Of a DNA stretch of 64,000 nt, positions 54,042 through 63,009 are shown piece after piece. Both the position numbers and the translations under genes were made by a program. The stretch lies in the NCBI GenBank assembly GCA_023259675.1, contig JALRGT010000006.1:62001-126000 (forward strand), written 5' to 3'. The stretch's first letter is position 1; every line of letters begins with the position of its first letter. A model generated the notes under the pieces. The model was given only the letters and a program-made list of their open reading frames with translations, was not told where the DNA came from and ran no database searches. This stretch comes from Flavobacterium sp. (lineage in GTDB: Bacteria > Bacteroidota > Bacteroidia > Flavobacteriales > Flavobacteriaceae).

Positions 54042-54160
54042 GGTTGGTAAGTTAAAATGGTTGATGTTACATCTTTGTTACTAATAAAAAAACTCATTCT
54101 ATTTTTCTTAATTTTTCAGAATGTAACGATAACAGCTTTATTTAATCGTCTATTCTGTTA

Positions 54161-54607
54161 TTACATTTCATTGAATTCATGTAATGCCTTCAACGTATTT
54201 TCGTAAAACAAAATCGCCGCTATTAAATTTTTTGTATCTGAATAGGGTGTCATCCTTTTTTGGAATGCAACTGTCACCTCTAAAAAATCTATAGTGCTTT
54301 TATCTTGCTCAATAAGTGCTTTTTTATTGTCATTATCATTAGGAATACCCAAATCTGAAAAAGTAACTCCTGGTTTTGTTGCTAAAGCGATATAAGGCAA
54401 TGTCTTTACAAGAACATTTATGCGCTCAATGTATAGGTCTAATAATTCTCCTTTTTTCATGTCCTGCAATTCTTTCAGATCATGATATTTTTTTATTGTC
54501 GCCGTAGGACTAACAATACTTTTCTCAACTTTTTTATCTTGTGCAGAAATCATATTAGACATAGTCAACAAAACAAATAAACATAAAAAGCTAATTTTCT
54601 TTTCCAT
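54161..54607 (-). CDS. Uncharacterised secreted protein of the adhesin locus
   Basis: This is a 148-residue protein with a signal peptide (1-22, ending ISAQ) and a mostly helical mature part. I do not recognise the family. It has no lipobox, transmembrane segment or sorting domain. It is the most upstream gene of the minus-strand adhesin locus and has a consensus -7 box before it, so its promoter may drive the whole cluster. Confidence 0.7.
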   Translation of the reverse strand: MEKKISFLCLFVLLTMSNMISAQDKKVEKSIVSPTATIKKYHDLKELQDMKKGELLDLYIERINVLVKTLPYIALATKPGVTFSDLGIPNDNDNKKALIEQDKSTIDFLEVTVAFQKRMTPYSDTKNLIAAILFYENTLKALHEFNEM

Positions 54608-54637
54608 ACTTTTGAACTATAAATTAATTTATAAGAA

Positions 54638-54645
54638 CAAAAATA
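54638..54645 (-). promoter_or_regulatory. -7 promoter box of the adhesin locus
   Basis: The minus strand reads TATTTTTG, a perfect TAnnTTTG match, 30 nt before the ATG at 54607. It probably begins the transcript of the adhesin cluster. Confidence 0.55.
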
Positions 54646-55057
54646 TATAATTAATCTCAATACACAACGAAAAAACACATTATTTAGTTATAAAAAGATT
54701 ACAAAATTGTAAAATAAAAGTATTTTGTCGGATAAATTTGCATTTTATCCGATGATTTTGAAGTTTAAACGGCACTAAAAAGTCAGGTAATTCAACACTT
54801 GTTGATAACATTGTTAAAAAAAACAACAAAACAACACAATTTTCGGTGTCTTTTTTGTTTAATAAAAATTACCTTACATTCATTTTCGATAAATCGAATT
54901 TTTTATAGTAAATAACCCCTTATGCCATGCCAATAAAGAACTTTTGGCCTTATTAATCTCCACTTTTTCGGCAAAAAAAGAACCAACAGAGACTGTTATT
55001 TTAACAAGTTACCTCCAAAGTTTATTTTCTAAAATTTTAGACTAAACCAATTTCTGC
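54646..55057. other. Non-coding divergent region
   Basis: This is an AT-rich region of about 410 nt between the adhesin locus and holB. It contains one strong inverted repeat (54728-54752) and TTTTTGTTTAAT-type AT-rich tracts. I see no gene, tRNA or conserved RNA in it. Confidence 0.6.
54728..54752. repeat. Perfect 9-bp inverted repeat
   Basis: TCGGATAAA (54728-54736) and TTTATCCGA (54744-54752) are separated by TTTGCAT. The site is 120 nt upstream of the first adhesin-locus gene and is not followed by a T-run, so a regulator site is more likely than a terminator. Confidence 0.6.
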
Positions 55058-55065
55058 TATCTTTG
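55058..55065 (+). promoter_or_regulatory. -7 promoter box for holB
   Basis: TATCTTTG matches TAnnTTTG and ends 4 nt before the holB ATG (55070), the same spacing as at 43-50, so a leaderless transcript is expected. Confidence 0.5.
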
Positions 55066-55069
55066 CTTT

Positions 55070-56218
55070 ATGCTATTCTCGGAAATTTTAGGACAAGAAC
55101 ATATTAAGAGCCATTTAACCAAAAGTGCCGATTCGGGTCGAATTCCGCATGCTCAATTATTTATCGGACCGGAAGGAAGCGGGACTTTAGCCATGGCTAT
55201 TGCCTATGCTCAATATATTTTGTGTACGAATCAGAATGGAGAAAATTCAGGCATCAACGAATCCTGTAATCTAAAATTTCAAAAAATAGCGCATCCCGAT
55301 TTACATTTTGTTTATCCGACAGTAACTACCGAAGAAATTAAAAAAAGCCCAAAAAGTATTGATTTTATAGTAGATTGGAGAGAATTTGTTTCCGAAAACC
55401 CATATGGAGGACTTTTCGATTGGTATGCTATTTTAGGAGTTAAAAATAAACAAGGGGAAATTAGGGTCGATGATGCTCAAGAAATCCTGAAATCTTTAGC
55501 GCTGAAATCATACGAAGGAGGTTATAAAATCATGATTGTTTGGATGGCCGACAAGCTAAACATTGCTGCTTCAAATAAACTCCTAAAACTACTGGAAGAA
55601 CCACCTCAAAAAACAGTTTTCATACTCATCTCTGAAAACGAGGAAGACATTATCCAAACCATCCGTTCGCGTTGTCAAATTTTGCATTTTAATGGATTAA
55701 GTGAGTCTGTTATTGCGGAAGCCTTGGTTTCCCGTAAAAATGTCGATTCAAAAACGGCTTCAAAAATAGCTCATCAGGCACAGGGAAATTACAACAAAGC
55801 ATTGCATTTACTTCAAGATGACAGTGAAGAATTTCCATTTGAACAATGGTTTGTGACATGGGTTCGGGCTGCATTCAAAGCCAAAGGCAATGCGGCTGCT
55901 ATCCAAGATTTGATTCACTGGAGTGAAAAAATTGCCAGTTTAGGAAGGGAAACCCAAAAGAAATTTTTGGAGTTTTGTATCGAAATGTTTCGACAAGCGT
56001 TATTACTCAATTATGAAACCCCTAATCTTGTCTATTTTGAACCCAAAGTAGATAAATTTAAACTGGAAAACTTTGCTCCATTTGTCAATGGAAACAACAT
56101 ACAAGAAATTTTCACGGAGCTCTCGGAAGCAATGTATCATGTGGAACGCAATGGAAATGCAAAAATTATTTTAACCGATTTATCTATAAAACTGACCCGT
56201 TTAATCCATAAAAAATAA
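55070..56218 (+). CDS. holB: DNA polymerase III delta-prime subunit
   Basis: This 382-residue clamp-loader subunit has an AAA+ fold. The N-terminal ILGQEHIKSHLTKSADSGRIPHAQLF (long; residues 5-30) resembles HolB/DnaX. The P-loop is degenerate (GPEGSGTLAMA lacks the Lys-Thr), as expected of a non-ATP-binding delta-prime. Later motifs LLKLLEEPPQKTVFILISEN and IRSRCQIL are classic. It loads the sliding clamp. Confidence 0.92.
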   Translation: MLFSEILGQEHIKSHLTKSADSGRIPHAQLFIGPEGSGTLAMAIAYAQYILCTNQNGENSGINESCNLKFQKIAHPDLHFVYPTVTTEEIKKSPKSIDFIVDWREFVSENPYGGLFDWYAILGVKNKQGEIRVDDAQEILKSLALKSYEGGYKIMIVWMADKLNIAASNKLLKLLEEPPQKTVFILISENEEDIIQTIRSRCQILHFNGLSESVIAEALVSRKNVDSKTASKIAHQAQGNYNKALHLLQDDSEEFPFEQWFVTWVRAAFKAKGNAAAIQDLIHWSEKIASLGRETQKKFLEFCIEMFRQALLLNYETPNLVYFEPKVDKFKLENFAPFVNGNNIQEIFTELSEAMYHVERNGNAKIILTDLSIKLTRLIHKK

Positions 56219-56222
56219 CACT

Positions 56223-56606
56223 ATGAATAATGTTGCTTCTATTTTAATACTAATTTTTTTGGCGCTTACATTTCTTCAATCCGGCTATGACAAATTATTT
56301 TATTGGAAAGATAATCTCGAATGGTTAAAAGAACACTTTTCTAAAACACATCTAAAAAACCATGTATCATTGGCTCTTTTAAACATTCTTATTTTGGAAC
56401 TCATCACAAGCATTTTATGTATCGTGGGTTGTATCGAATTATTAATCAACAATGGTCGTCTTTTTGGTTTTTATGGAGCGTTATTTTCTTGTATAACCTT
56501 ATTAATGTTGTTGTTCGGACAACGATTGGCAAGAGATTATGACGGCGCCAGAACAATCGCCATCTATTTTATACCTTCGGTTATGGCCGTTTATTGGTTA
56601 AATTAA
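56223..56606 (+). CDS. DoxX-like membrane protein
   Basis: This is a 127-residue protein with four hydrophobic helices (about 4-20, 46-70, 78-98 and 105-126). The LQSGYDKLFYWKDNLEWLK start resembles DoxX/SURF4-type proteins. Its function is unknown. It follows holB by 4 nt and precedes an acyl-CoA thioesterase by 18 nt. Confidence 0.75.
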   Translation: MNNVASILILIFLALTFLQSGYDKLFYWKDNLEWLKEHFSKTHLKNHVSLALLNILILELITSILCIVGCIELLINNGRLFGFYGALFSCITLLMLLFGQRLARDYDGARTIAIYFIPSVMAVYWLN

Positions 56607-56624
56607 TAATTACAACTTCAAAAA

Positions 56625-57134
56625 ATGACCCCAAAATATCCATCACAATCATTAACAATTTTGACCGATTTGGTTTTACCCAGTGAAACCAACCACCTAC
56701 ACCATCTTTTTGGAGGGGAATTATTGGCCCGAATGGATCGTGCTGCCAGTATTTCGGCACAACGACATTCCAGAAACATAGCGGTCACCGCTTCAGTAAA
56801 TCATGTGGCTTTTACCAAAGCGATTATTTTGGGCAGCGTAGTAACCGTAGAAGCCAAAGTATCCCGAGCGTTCAAAACCTCTATGGAAGTATACATTGAT
56901 GTCTGGGTAGAAAATAGAGAGTCAGGCGTAAAAACCAAAGCAAACGAAGCTATTTATACCTTTGTTGCCGTTAATGACACTGGAAAACCAGTGGAAGTTC
57001 CGCCTATCATCCCAGAAACTGAACTCGAGAAACTAAGGTTCGATGGTGCGTTACGTCGCAAACAATTGAGTTTAGTCTTAGCCGGAAAAATGAAAGCAGA
57101 CGATGCTACCGAGTTAAAAGCCTTGTTTGTTTAA
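56625..57134 (+). CDS. Acyl-CoA thioesterase, hotdog fold
   Basis: This is a 169-residue hotdog-fold protein. The SETNHLHHLFGGELLARMDRAA motif (22 residues, about 20-41) carries the expected His/Asn and Asp region of YciA/BFIT-like acyl-CoA hydrolases, and EAIYTFVAVNDTGKP closes the fold. It hydrolyses acyl-CoA to fatty acid plus CoA. Chain preference is unknown. Confidence 0.9.
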   Translation: MTPKYPSQSLTILTDLVLPSETNHLHHLFGGELLARMDRAASISAQRHSRNIAVTASVNHVAFTKAIILGSVVTVEAKVSRAFKTSMEVYIDVWVENRESGVKTKANEAIYTFVAVNDTGKPVEVPPIIPETELEKLRFDGALRRKQLSLVLAGKMKADDATELKALFV

Positions 57135-57335
57135 AAGGACAGAATCACTCTTCGAATTTTTATTTTTTTGTTATAAAATATTCTCAAACGGAGAAATTCA
57201 CATTAAAAAAAGAAGTATTTTTACAAAGCTAAAAATATCCCATGCATAGGAAATCACTATGAAAACAACTGTTTATGCTGATTTCTTAACGATAAAAAAC
57301 AGTAATAATAAATGAAAGAAAAGGTAAAAGAGAAG

Positions 57336-58343
57336 ATGAGTACAGAAAAAGAAGCCAAATTAAAAGCGCTACAATTAACGCTTGACAAATTAGACAAAAC
57401 CTACGGAAAAGGAACTGTAATGAAAATGGGAGATAAAGCCATTGAGGAAGTAGAAACTATTTCTTCGGGGTCTTTAGGAGTCGATTTAGCATTAGGAGTT
57501 GGTGGATATCCAAAAGGAAGAATCATCGAAATCTACGGTCCGGAATCATCTGGAAAGACAACTTTGACTCTTCATGCCATTGCCGAAGCTCAAAAAGCGG
57601 GTGGAATCGCAGCTTTTATTGATGCAGAACATGCATTCGACAGAAATTATGCAGAAAAATTAGGAGTAGATATCGAAAACCTTATCATTTCTCAACCCGA
57701 TAATGGGGAGCAAGCGCTAGAAATTGCAGAAAACCTAATCCGTTCCGGTGCCATTGATATTGTTGTTATTGACTCGGTAGCTGCTTTGACTCCAAAAAGT
57801 GAAATTGAAGGCGAAATGGGAGATTCAAAAATGGGACTTCATGCCCGTTTGATGTCACAAGCCTTAAGAAAATTGACAGGAACCATCAGCAAAACCCATT
57901 GCACCGTATTTTTCATTAACCAATTGAGAGAGAAAATAGGGGTTATGTTCGGAAATCCAGAGACTACAACGGGTGGAAATGCATTGAAATTTTACGCTTC
58001 GATTCGTTTAGATATTCGTCGTTCTTCACAAATAAAAGATGGCGATAATGTGATTGGAAACAGAACCAAAGTAAAAGTGGTAAAAAACAAAGTGGCACCG
58101 CCATTCAAAACAGCCGAATTCGACATCATGTACGGAGAAGGTGTTTCTAAAACAGGTGAAATCTTGGACTTAGCCGTAGAATTTGAAATAATCAAAAAAG
58201 CAGGTTCTTGGTTTAGTTATGGAGAAACCAAATTGGGACAAGGACGTGATGCCGTTAAAACATTAATCAAAGATAATCCCGAATTGGCCGAAGAATTGGA
58301 AGAAAAAATTAAAGCCAGAATTAAGGAATTAGCTGAAAACTAA
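57336..58343 (+). CDS. recA: Recombinase A
   Basis: RecA is a 335-residue ATPase that forms filaments on ssDNA for strand exchange and SOS induction. I choose the ATG at 57336 ([13 protein letters not shown]) since the family starts there; an upstream ATG adds eight Lys/Glu-rich residues. Walker A is GPESSGKTT, with Walker [15 protein letters not shown], the loop L2 region [18 protein letters not shown] and [15 protein letters not shown] terminator follows. Confidence 0.98.
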   Translation: MSTEKEAKLKALQLTLDKLDKTYGKGTVMKMGDKAIEEVETISSGSLGVDLALGVGGYPKGRIIEIYGPESSGKTTLTLHAIAEAQKAGGIAAFIDAEHAFDRNYAEKLGVDIENLIISQPDNGEQALEIAENLIRSGAIDIVVIDSVAALTPKSEIEGEMGDSKMGLHARLMSQALRKLTGTISKTHCTVFFINQLREKIGVMFGNPETTTGGNALKFYASIRLDIRRSSQIKDGDNVIGNRTKVKVVKNKVAPPFKTAEFDIMYGEGVSKTGEILDLAVEFEIIKKAGSWFSYGETKLGQGRDAVKTLIKDNPELAEELEEKIKARIKELAEN

Positions 58344-58369
58344 TTTTCTCTTGTTACAAATAGTTCAAG

Positions 58370-58399
58370 TACCCGGATAATTATTCGGGTATTTTTTTT
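58370..58399 (+). terminator. Intrinsic terminator after recA
   Basis: TACCCGGATAA and TTATTCGGGTA pair over 10-11 bp (one G-T pair) with almost no loop, followed by eight T. It lies 27 nt beyond the recA stop. Confidence 0.85.
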
Positions 58400-58608
58400 A
58401 TCCATTTTAAAATTAAAACTATACAATTTTATAACTTTGACTATATATAATATCTACAATATCAGAATATTAAAAAATTAATTTCTTAAAATCGGTAAAT
58501 TTTATATATAAACATCATTTTACGACGCAACCTTTTTTATCAATTAATATCTTTTAGGAGTAACATCAAAGTTAGAATCTGAATTATTAATTTTTAAAAT
58601 GAAAAAAA

Positions 58609-59019
58609 ATGAAAAAAGCTGTATTATTTTTAATCTTAATTACCTCAATTGTAGGTTGTACTCTCGATAAAGACAATACTACTTATACGTATCATGTACT
58701 TCCAATTGAAAGTTATACGGTCCCGGAAAGTTTTACACTAGGAGAGACGTATGAAATTAAATTAAAATACCAAAAACCAACTTCCTGTCATATTTTCCAA
58801 GGAATTTATTATGACAAAAACTTAAATACCAGAACGATTGGTATTCAAACTGCAGTTCAAAACAATCAGATCTGCACTGAAGAACTTCCTCCTTTATCAG
58901 AAACTTCTTTTAACTTTATGGTCAACAACACCGGTTCCTATATCTTTAAATTTTATAAAGGAAAAGATATTGATGGAGAAGATATTTTTGAAGAAGTTGA
59001 AATCCCGGTAACAGAATAA
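58609..59019 (+). CDS. Small lipoprotein upstream of an ECF sigma factor
   Basis: This 136-residue protein has a lipoprotein signal (LFLILITSIVGCTLDK, Cys17). The mature part is predicted mostly beta, without recognised domain. An out-of-frame ATG lies at 58599, 10 nt upstream, so the true start needs care; the 58609 ATG gives the clean signal peptide. It ends 16 nt before an ECF sigma gene and may be part of its signalling operon. Confidence 0.75.
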   Translation: MKKAVLFLILITSIVGCTLDKDNTTYTYHVLPIESYTVPESFTLGETYEIKLKYQKPTSCHIFQGIYYDKNLNTRTIGIQTAVQNNQICTEELPPLSETSFNFMVNNTGSYIFKFYKGKDIDGEDIFEEVEIPVTE

Positions 59020-59035
59020 CAAATAAAATAATTCT

Positions 59036-59578
59036 GTGGTATTAGAACATCTCATTAGCGAATGTAAAAAAAACAACCCCAAAGCTCAAGAACAATTATA
59101 CCGATTGTTTGCTAAAAAGTTTTTTGGGGTGTGTTTAAAATATGCCGCTAATTATGCTGACGCACAGGATAATTTACAGGACGGATTTATAATCATCTTC
59201 AAGAAAATAGAACAATACAGTGGCAAAGGCTCCTTTGAGGGTTGGGCCAAAAGAATACTGATTAACAACGCACTCCAAAAATACAAAGGAGTACGTTTTA
59301 TGGAAGTTTTAAGCGATGATATTCAAGATATCGACGTAGAAATTGACGACGAAAACATATCGTTAGACTATTTGATGCAAATCATTCAAGACCTACCCGA
59401 TCAATATAGAATTGTTTTTAGCTTATATGTGCTGGATGGCTATTCCCACAAAGAAATTAGCGAAATGCTCTCTATTTCAACGGGTACAACCAAATCCAAT
59501 TTGCATAGAGCACGTCTTATCTTGAAAGAAAAAATTGAAAACAAAACTGAAACTAATCTAGAATCATCGGCAAAATGA
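59036..59578 (+). CDS. ECF-type RNA polymerase sigma factor
   Basis: This is a 180-residue sigma-70 family ECF sigma factor. It begins at GTG (59036), the only start before the conserved LISECKKNNPKAQEQLYRLF. Region 2 spans about 15-85 (DNLQDGFIIIFKKIEQY and GWAKRILINNALQKYKG) and region 4 about 115-170 (LDGYSHKEISEMLSISTGTTKSNLHRAR). It directs RNA polymerase to a regulon, probably envelope-related. Its stop overlaps the anti-sigma/barrel gene as ATGA. Confidence 0.92.
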   Translation: MVLEHLISECKKNNPKAQEQLYRLFAKKFFGVCLKYAANYADAQDNLQDGFIIIFKKIEQYSGKGSFEGWAKRILINNALQKYKGVRFMEVLSDDIQDIDVEIDDENISLDYLMQIIQDLPDQYRIVFSLYVLDGYSHKEISEMLSISTGTTKSNLHRARLILKEKIENKTETNLESSAK

Positions 59579-60999
59579 AAGAGAAAAAAAATATAGACCG
59601 ATTGTTTCAAGAACAATTAAAAGACTTTGAAGCAACGCCCGACAATCAAGTTTGGCTGCGCATTGAAGCTGAATTAAAAAAAGAAACAAAGCGAAAAGTA
59701 ATTCCGATATGGTTCAAATATTCTGGAATTGCGGCCGCATTAATCCTAGGCTTATTCTTACTGAACACTTTTGTTATTTCTGATTCGAAAACTAAAAACG
59801 GCATAGTTTTAGATACAGAAATTTCTGAAGATTCTATAAATCAACCTGTTGTTCCATTTCAAAAGAATTTAAAACAAGAACCAATAGCAACCCGTTCTGA
59901 AGAAGTTTCAACAGTCAAAAAGGAAATAATTAACCGTAATCACTCAAAATCAGTTACTAAAAATGAAAAAGAAATTACCCCTTTTAATTCCACAAAAGCA
60001 TCTGAGCAAAAAAATCAGAATGGTACTAATCTTTATCTATCGAAAAATCATTCTCCGATAAAACAATTAGCAACTACTGAAAATGCAAACTCCAACTCTT
60101 CAATTGGAGATAAAACCAATGTTGAAAATTCTAGTTTATTAGAAGATAATTCGAATCAGACTACAGAAAAAAAGCTGGCTGATGTGAGTGATGAACCTAA
60201 AATTCAAATTGAAATTACTCCAAAAACACCTAATGAATTAGAAGAAATTTTAAAAAACAAGGAAAACAATAAAGACGCAATTGCAACTGTTACTAAAAAC
60301 AAATGGCAAATTATACCCAATGTTGCCCCAGTATATCTTAATGCGAATTCAGGCGGCTCGCCTATTGACAGCCAACTGTCCGAAAATGATAAAAAATCGG
60401 AAAATAGTATCAGTTATGGAATTGGAGTGCAGTATGCCGTGAACAATAAAATCGTTTTAAGAACAGGAATCAATAAGGTCGTTTTAGGCTATAACACGAA
60501 TAATGTCCTGTATTCGGCAGGTTTGGCCACTAATAATCTGGCAAACATCAGTTACGCATCAAACAATGCCATTGAATTTAAAAATGCAGGGTACTATAAT
60601 GCTTTAACCACGTCTGAAAAAAGCATACAAAATACAACTACCGGTACTTTAAACCAGAAAATGGGCTATTATGAACTGCCCTTTGAACTTTCTTACGCTG
60701 TTTTGGATAAAAAATTCGGAATTAATATCATTGGAGGATTAAGCACATTAATTCTAAATGAAAATAGCATTTCGTTAGAATCCTCTACATCCAATATTGA
60801 ATTGGGAGAGGCAAAAAACTTAAGTAAAGTACATCTTAGCACCAATTTGGGATTGGGTTTTAAATACCAGTTGGTAAAATCCTTTCAGCTTCATTTTGAA
60901 CCAATACTAAAATACCAATTCAATACATTTTCGCAAGAATCCAATAATTTCAAACCGGCATTTATTGGCTTATATACTGGAGTAAGTTACCAATTTTGA
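59575..60999 (+). CDS. Anti-sigma-like transmembrane protein with C-terminal outer-membrane beta-barrel domain
   Basis: This is a 474-residue protein. The cytoplasmic N-terminus (about 1-42, with DNQVWLRIEAELKKETKRK) is short and charged like flavobacterial anti-sigma N-termini. One transmembrane helix follows (about 43-66, FKYSGIAAALILGLFLLNTF). A low-complexity Asn/Thr/Lys linker (about 70-240) leads to a barrel-like domain (about 245-474) ending in a C-terminal Phe, as in outer-membrane beta-barrels. It is translationally coupled to the ECF sigma gene. It probably holds the sigma inactive until an envelope signal is sensed. The single chain seemingly addresses both membranes. Confidence 0.75.
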   Translation: MKEKKNIDRLFQEQLKDFEATPDNQVWLRIEAELKKETKRKVIPIWFKYSGIAAALILGLFLLNTFVISDSKTKNGIVLDTEISEDSINQPVVPFQKNLKQEPIATRSEEVSTVKKEIINRNHSKSVTKNEKEITPFNSTKASEQKNQNGTNLYLSKNHSPIKQLATTENANSNSSIGDKTNVENSSLLEDNSNQTTEKKLADVSDEPKIQIEITPKTPNELEEILKNKENNKDAIATVTKNKWQIIPNVAPVYLNANSGGSPIDSQLSENDKKSENSISYGIGVQYAVNNKIVLRTGINKVVLGYNTNNVLYSAGLATNNLANISYASNNAIEFKNAGYYNALTTSEKSIQNTTTGTLNQKMGYYELPFELSYAVLDKKFGINIIGGLSTLILNENSISLESSTSNIELGEAKNLSKVHLSTNLGLGFKYQLVKSFQLHFEPILKYQFNTFSQESNNFKPAFIGLYTGVSYQF

Positions 61000-61737
61000 T
61001 TCTTGGTCAAAAGCGTTTATTTGTTCTAAAATAATTTGTCGTACTTCTTCTCGGATTTCCTTTCTGTTGCCATCCGTCTTACCTTCTGTTTCTATTGGTT
61101 TGTGGATCTTAGCTCTCATAATTCCTGGACTTCCACTAAAAAAAGTATATGAAAACCTCCTTTTATTATCGCCAAAAGTAATCGGAACAATCGGGATTTG
61201 ATGGTCTATAGCCAAACGAAAAGAACCATCTTTAAAGGCATCCAAAACAATCGATTCATCCGGAACTCCACCTTCTGGAAAAATACAAACGCTTAAACCG
61301 CGATCAATTCTTTTTTGCGCTTTTTTGAAGACTGCCATGCGACTTTTCGAACAACTTCTATCTACTAAAATACAGGTTCGTTTATAGAAAAAACCAAATA
61401 ATGGAATTTTAGCCAGTTCTGCTTTTCCAACAAAAACAAAAGGGTTTTTAATCACTGCCAACATCAACATGATATCGGCCATCGAAGTGTGATTGGCAAC
61501 CAACATATAACTTTTATTGATTTCTAATTTATGATCTCTTTCAATTTTGTAATAAAAACCCATTCCGAAAAGAATAAATTTAGCCCAAATTCTTGCCATT
61601 TTAAAGAAGTAAGGATAGCCTTTTTCCGAAAGGATCGATAGTACCAAAAAAGGAAACATAACCAGTATGGGAATTGCCATTAAGACATAAAACCATATGC
61701 GCCACAACGTCCAAATTATATTTTTAACTATTCTCAT
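60970..61737 (-). CDS. 1-acyl-sn-glycerol-3-phosphate acyltransferase
   Basis: This 255-residue PlsC-like enzyme has an N-terminal membrane helix, the HX4D motif in VANHTSMADIM, the FPEGGVPDES motif in place of the usual FPEGTRS, and IPIVPITFGDN. The altered FPEG motif suggests a different acyl acceptor from the plsC at 19234. It overlaps the barrel gene tail to tail by 30 nt. Confidence 0.88.
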   Translation of the reverse strand: MRIVKNIIWTLWRIWFYVLMAIPILVMFPFLVLSILSEKGYPYFFKMARIWAKFILFGMGFYYKIERDHKLEINKSYMLVANHTSMADIMLMLAVIKNPFVFVGKAELAKIPLFGFFYKRTCILVDRSCSKSRMAVFKKAQKRIDRGLSVCIFPEGGVPDESIVLDAFKDGSFRLAIDHQIPIVPITFGDNKRRFSYTFFSGSPGIMRAKIHKPIETEGKTDGNRKEIREEVRQIILEQINAFDQESKLVTYSSI

Positions 61738-61884
61738 ATGCCCAAAAATAAGGAATCTTGACTAACTTTTAATCCTAACAATTAAATTTGGAACAAAATT
61801 AACTATAAATTCAGCTATTAAAAAAGCAATCCTTAGGTAGCAAATTGCTATTTTGCGATAGAAAAAAACAAAAAACGCTGTGAA

Positions 61885-61912
61885 CTTTGCGAAAAACTTT
61901 GCAATCTTTGCG
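61885..61912. repeat. CTTTGC short repeat cluster before trpS
   Basis: CTTTGC occurs three times (61885, 61897 and 61906), a pattern seen in flavobacterial intergenic regions (recognition from memory). It lies in the untranslated leader of trpS, and reading it as protein would give a false N-terminal extension. Confidence 0.5.
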
Positions 61913-61954
61913 GTACATAAAATTAAAACGATTCCACGTTTAAGAAAAATTACA

Positions 61955-62926
61955 ATGGCAAAAATACTTACTGGTGTTCAAAGTACTGGAACCCCACATT
62001 TAGGAAACTTACTTGGAGCAATCCTACCAGCGATACAATTATCCAATAATCCCAAAAACGAATCCTATCTTTTTATTGCCGATTTACATTCGGTTACCCA
62101 AATAAAAAACGGAGAAGCATTAAGAGCAAATACCTACAGTACGGCCGCCGCTTGGTTGGCCTGTGGTTTGGATGTAAACAAAGTGGTTTTCTATAGACAA
62201 TCCGATGTACCACAAACAGCGGAATTATCTTGGTATTTGAGTTGTTTTTTTCCATTTCAAAGATTAACCTTAGCCCATTCATTCAAAGACAAAGCAGATA
62301 GACTGGAAGATGTTAACGCAGGATTGTTTTCGTATCCCATGTTGATGGCCGCCGATATTTTATTATACGATGCAGAATTTGTTCCGGTAGGAAAAGACCA
62401 ATTGCAACATTTGGAGATTACCCGAGATGTAGCTTCCCGATTCAATCATCAAATGGGAGAGACATTTGTACTTCCTGAAGCCAAAATTCAAGAAGACAGC
62501 ATGTTGATTCCAGGAACCAATGGTGGAAAAATGAGTAAATCAGCCAATAACATTATCAATATTTTTTTGAATGACAAAGCCTTACGCAAGCAAGTCATGA
62601 GCATAGAAACGGATAGCACACCACTTGAAGATCCTAAAAATCCGGACACTTGTAATGCTTTTGCTATTTATTCTTTGTTAGCCAATGAAGAACAAATTGC
62701 CGCTATGAGAGCCAATTACTTGGGTGGAAATTACGGTTACGGTCACGCCAAACAAGCGTTGTTTGAATTGATTTGTGAAACATTCAAAATCGAAAGAGAA
62801 AAATACAATTACTACATGAATAACCTTCCTGAAGTAGATGCTTTATTAAAAATAGGTTCCGAAAAAGCGACAACAGTAGCCAAAGGTGTTTTGGCAAAAG
62901 TGAGAGAAAAATTGGGGTTTGAATAA
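61955..62926 (+). CDS. trpS: Tryptophanyl-tRNA synthetase
   Basis: This 323-residue class I synthetase starts at the ATG at 61955 (MAKILTGVQSTGTPHLGNL); the family begins here, and the ORF extension upstream is CTTTGC repeat DNA. The HIGH-equivalent is in TPHLGNLLGA and the KMSKS motif appears as GGKMSKSANN. It charges tRNA(Trp). A strong terminator follows. Confidence 0.97.
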   Translation: MAKILTGVQSTGTPHLGNLLGAILPAIQLSNNPKNESYLFIADLHSVTQIKNGEALRANTYSTAAAWLACGLDVNKVVFYRQSDVPQTAELSWYLSCFFPFQRLTLAHSFKDKADRLEDVNAGLFSYPMLMAADILLYDAEFVPVGKDQLQHLEITRDVASRFNHQMGETFVLPEAKIQEDSMLIPGTNGGKMSKSANNIINIFLNDKALRKQVMSIETDSTPLEDPKNPDTCNAFAIYSLLANEEQIAAMRANYLGGNYGYGHAKQALFELICETFKIEREKYNYYMNNLPEVDALLKIGSEKATTVAKGVLAKVREKLGFE

Positions 62927-62955
62927 GTAAATTTATTTTATTTAAAAAAAGATAG

Positions 62956-63000
62956 CCGCAGATTCGTAGATTATTTAAAATCTGAGAATCTGCGGTTTTT
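62956..63000. terminator. Intrinsic terminator between trpS and dprA
   Basis: CCGCAGATTC (62956-62965) and GAATCTGCGG (62986-62995) pair perfectly, with an inner AGATT/AATCT pairing, followed by TTTTT. An A-run on the left side could serve the opposite strand. The genes on both sides converge here. Confidence 0.85.
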
Positions 63001-63009
63001 ACTATTTGT

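Noticed and set aside
54646..55057. tRNA or structured RNA in the 460-nt divergent gap
   Set aside because: No cloverleaf or conserved RNA pattern; only AT-rich DNA, promoter boxes and one palindrome were seen.
61880..61954. N-terminal extension of trpS
   Set aside because: It encodes CTTTGC repeat DNA; the family begins at the MAKILTGVQS start.
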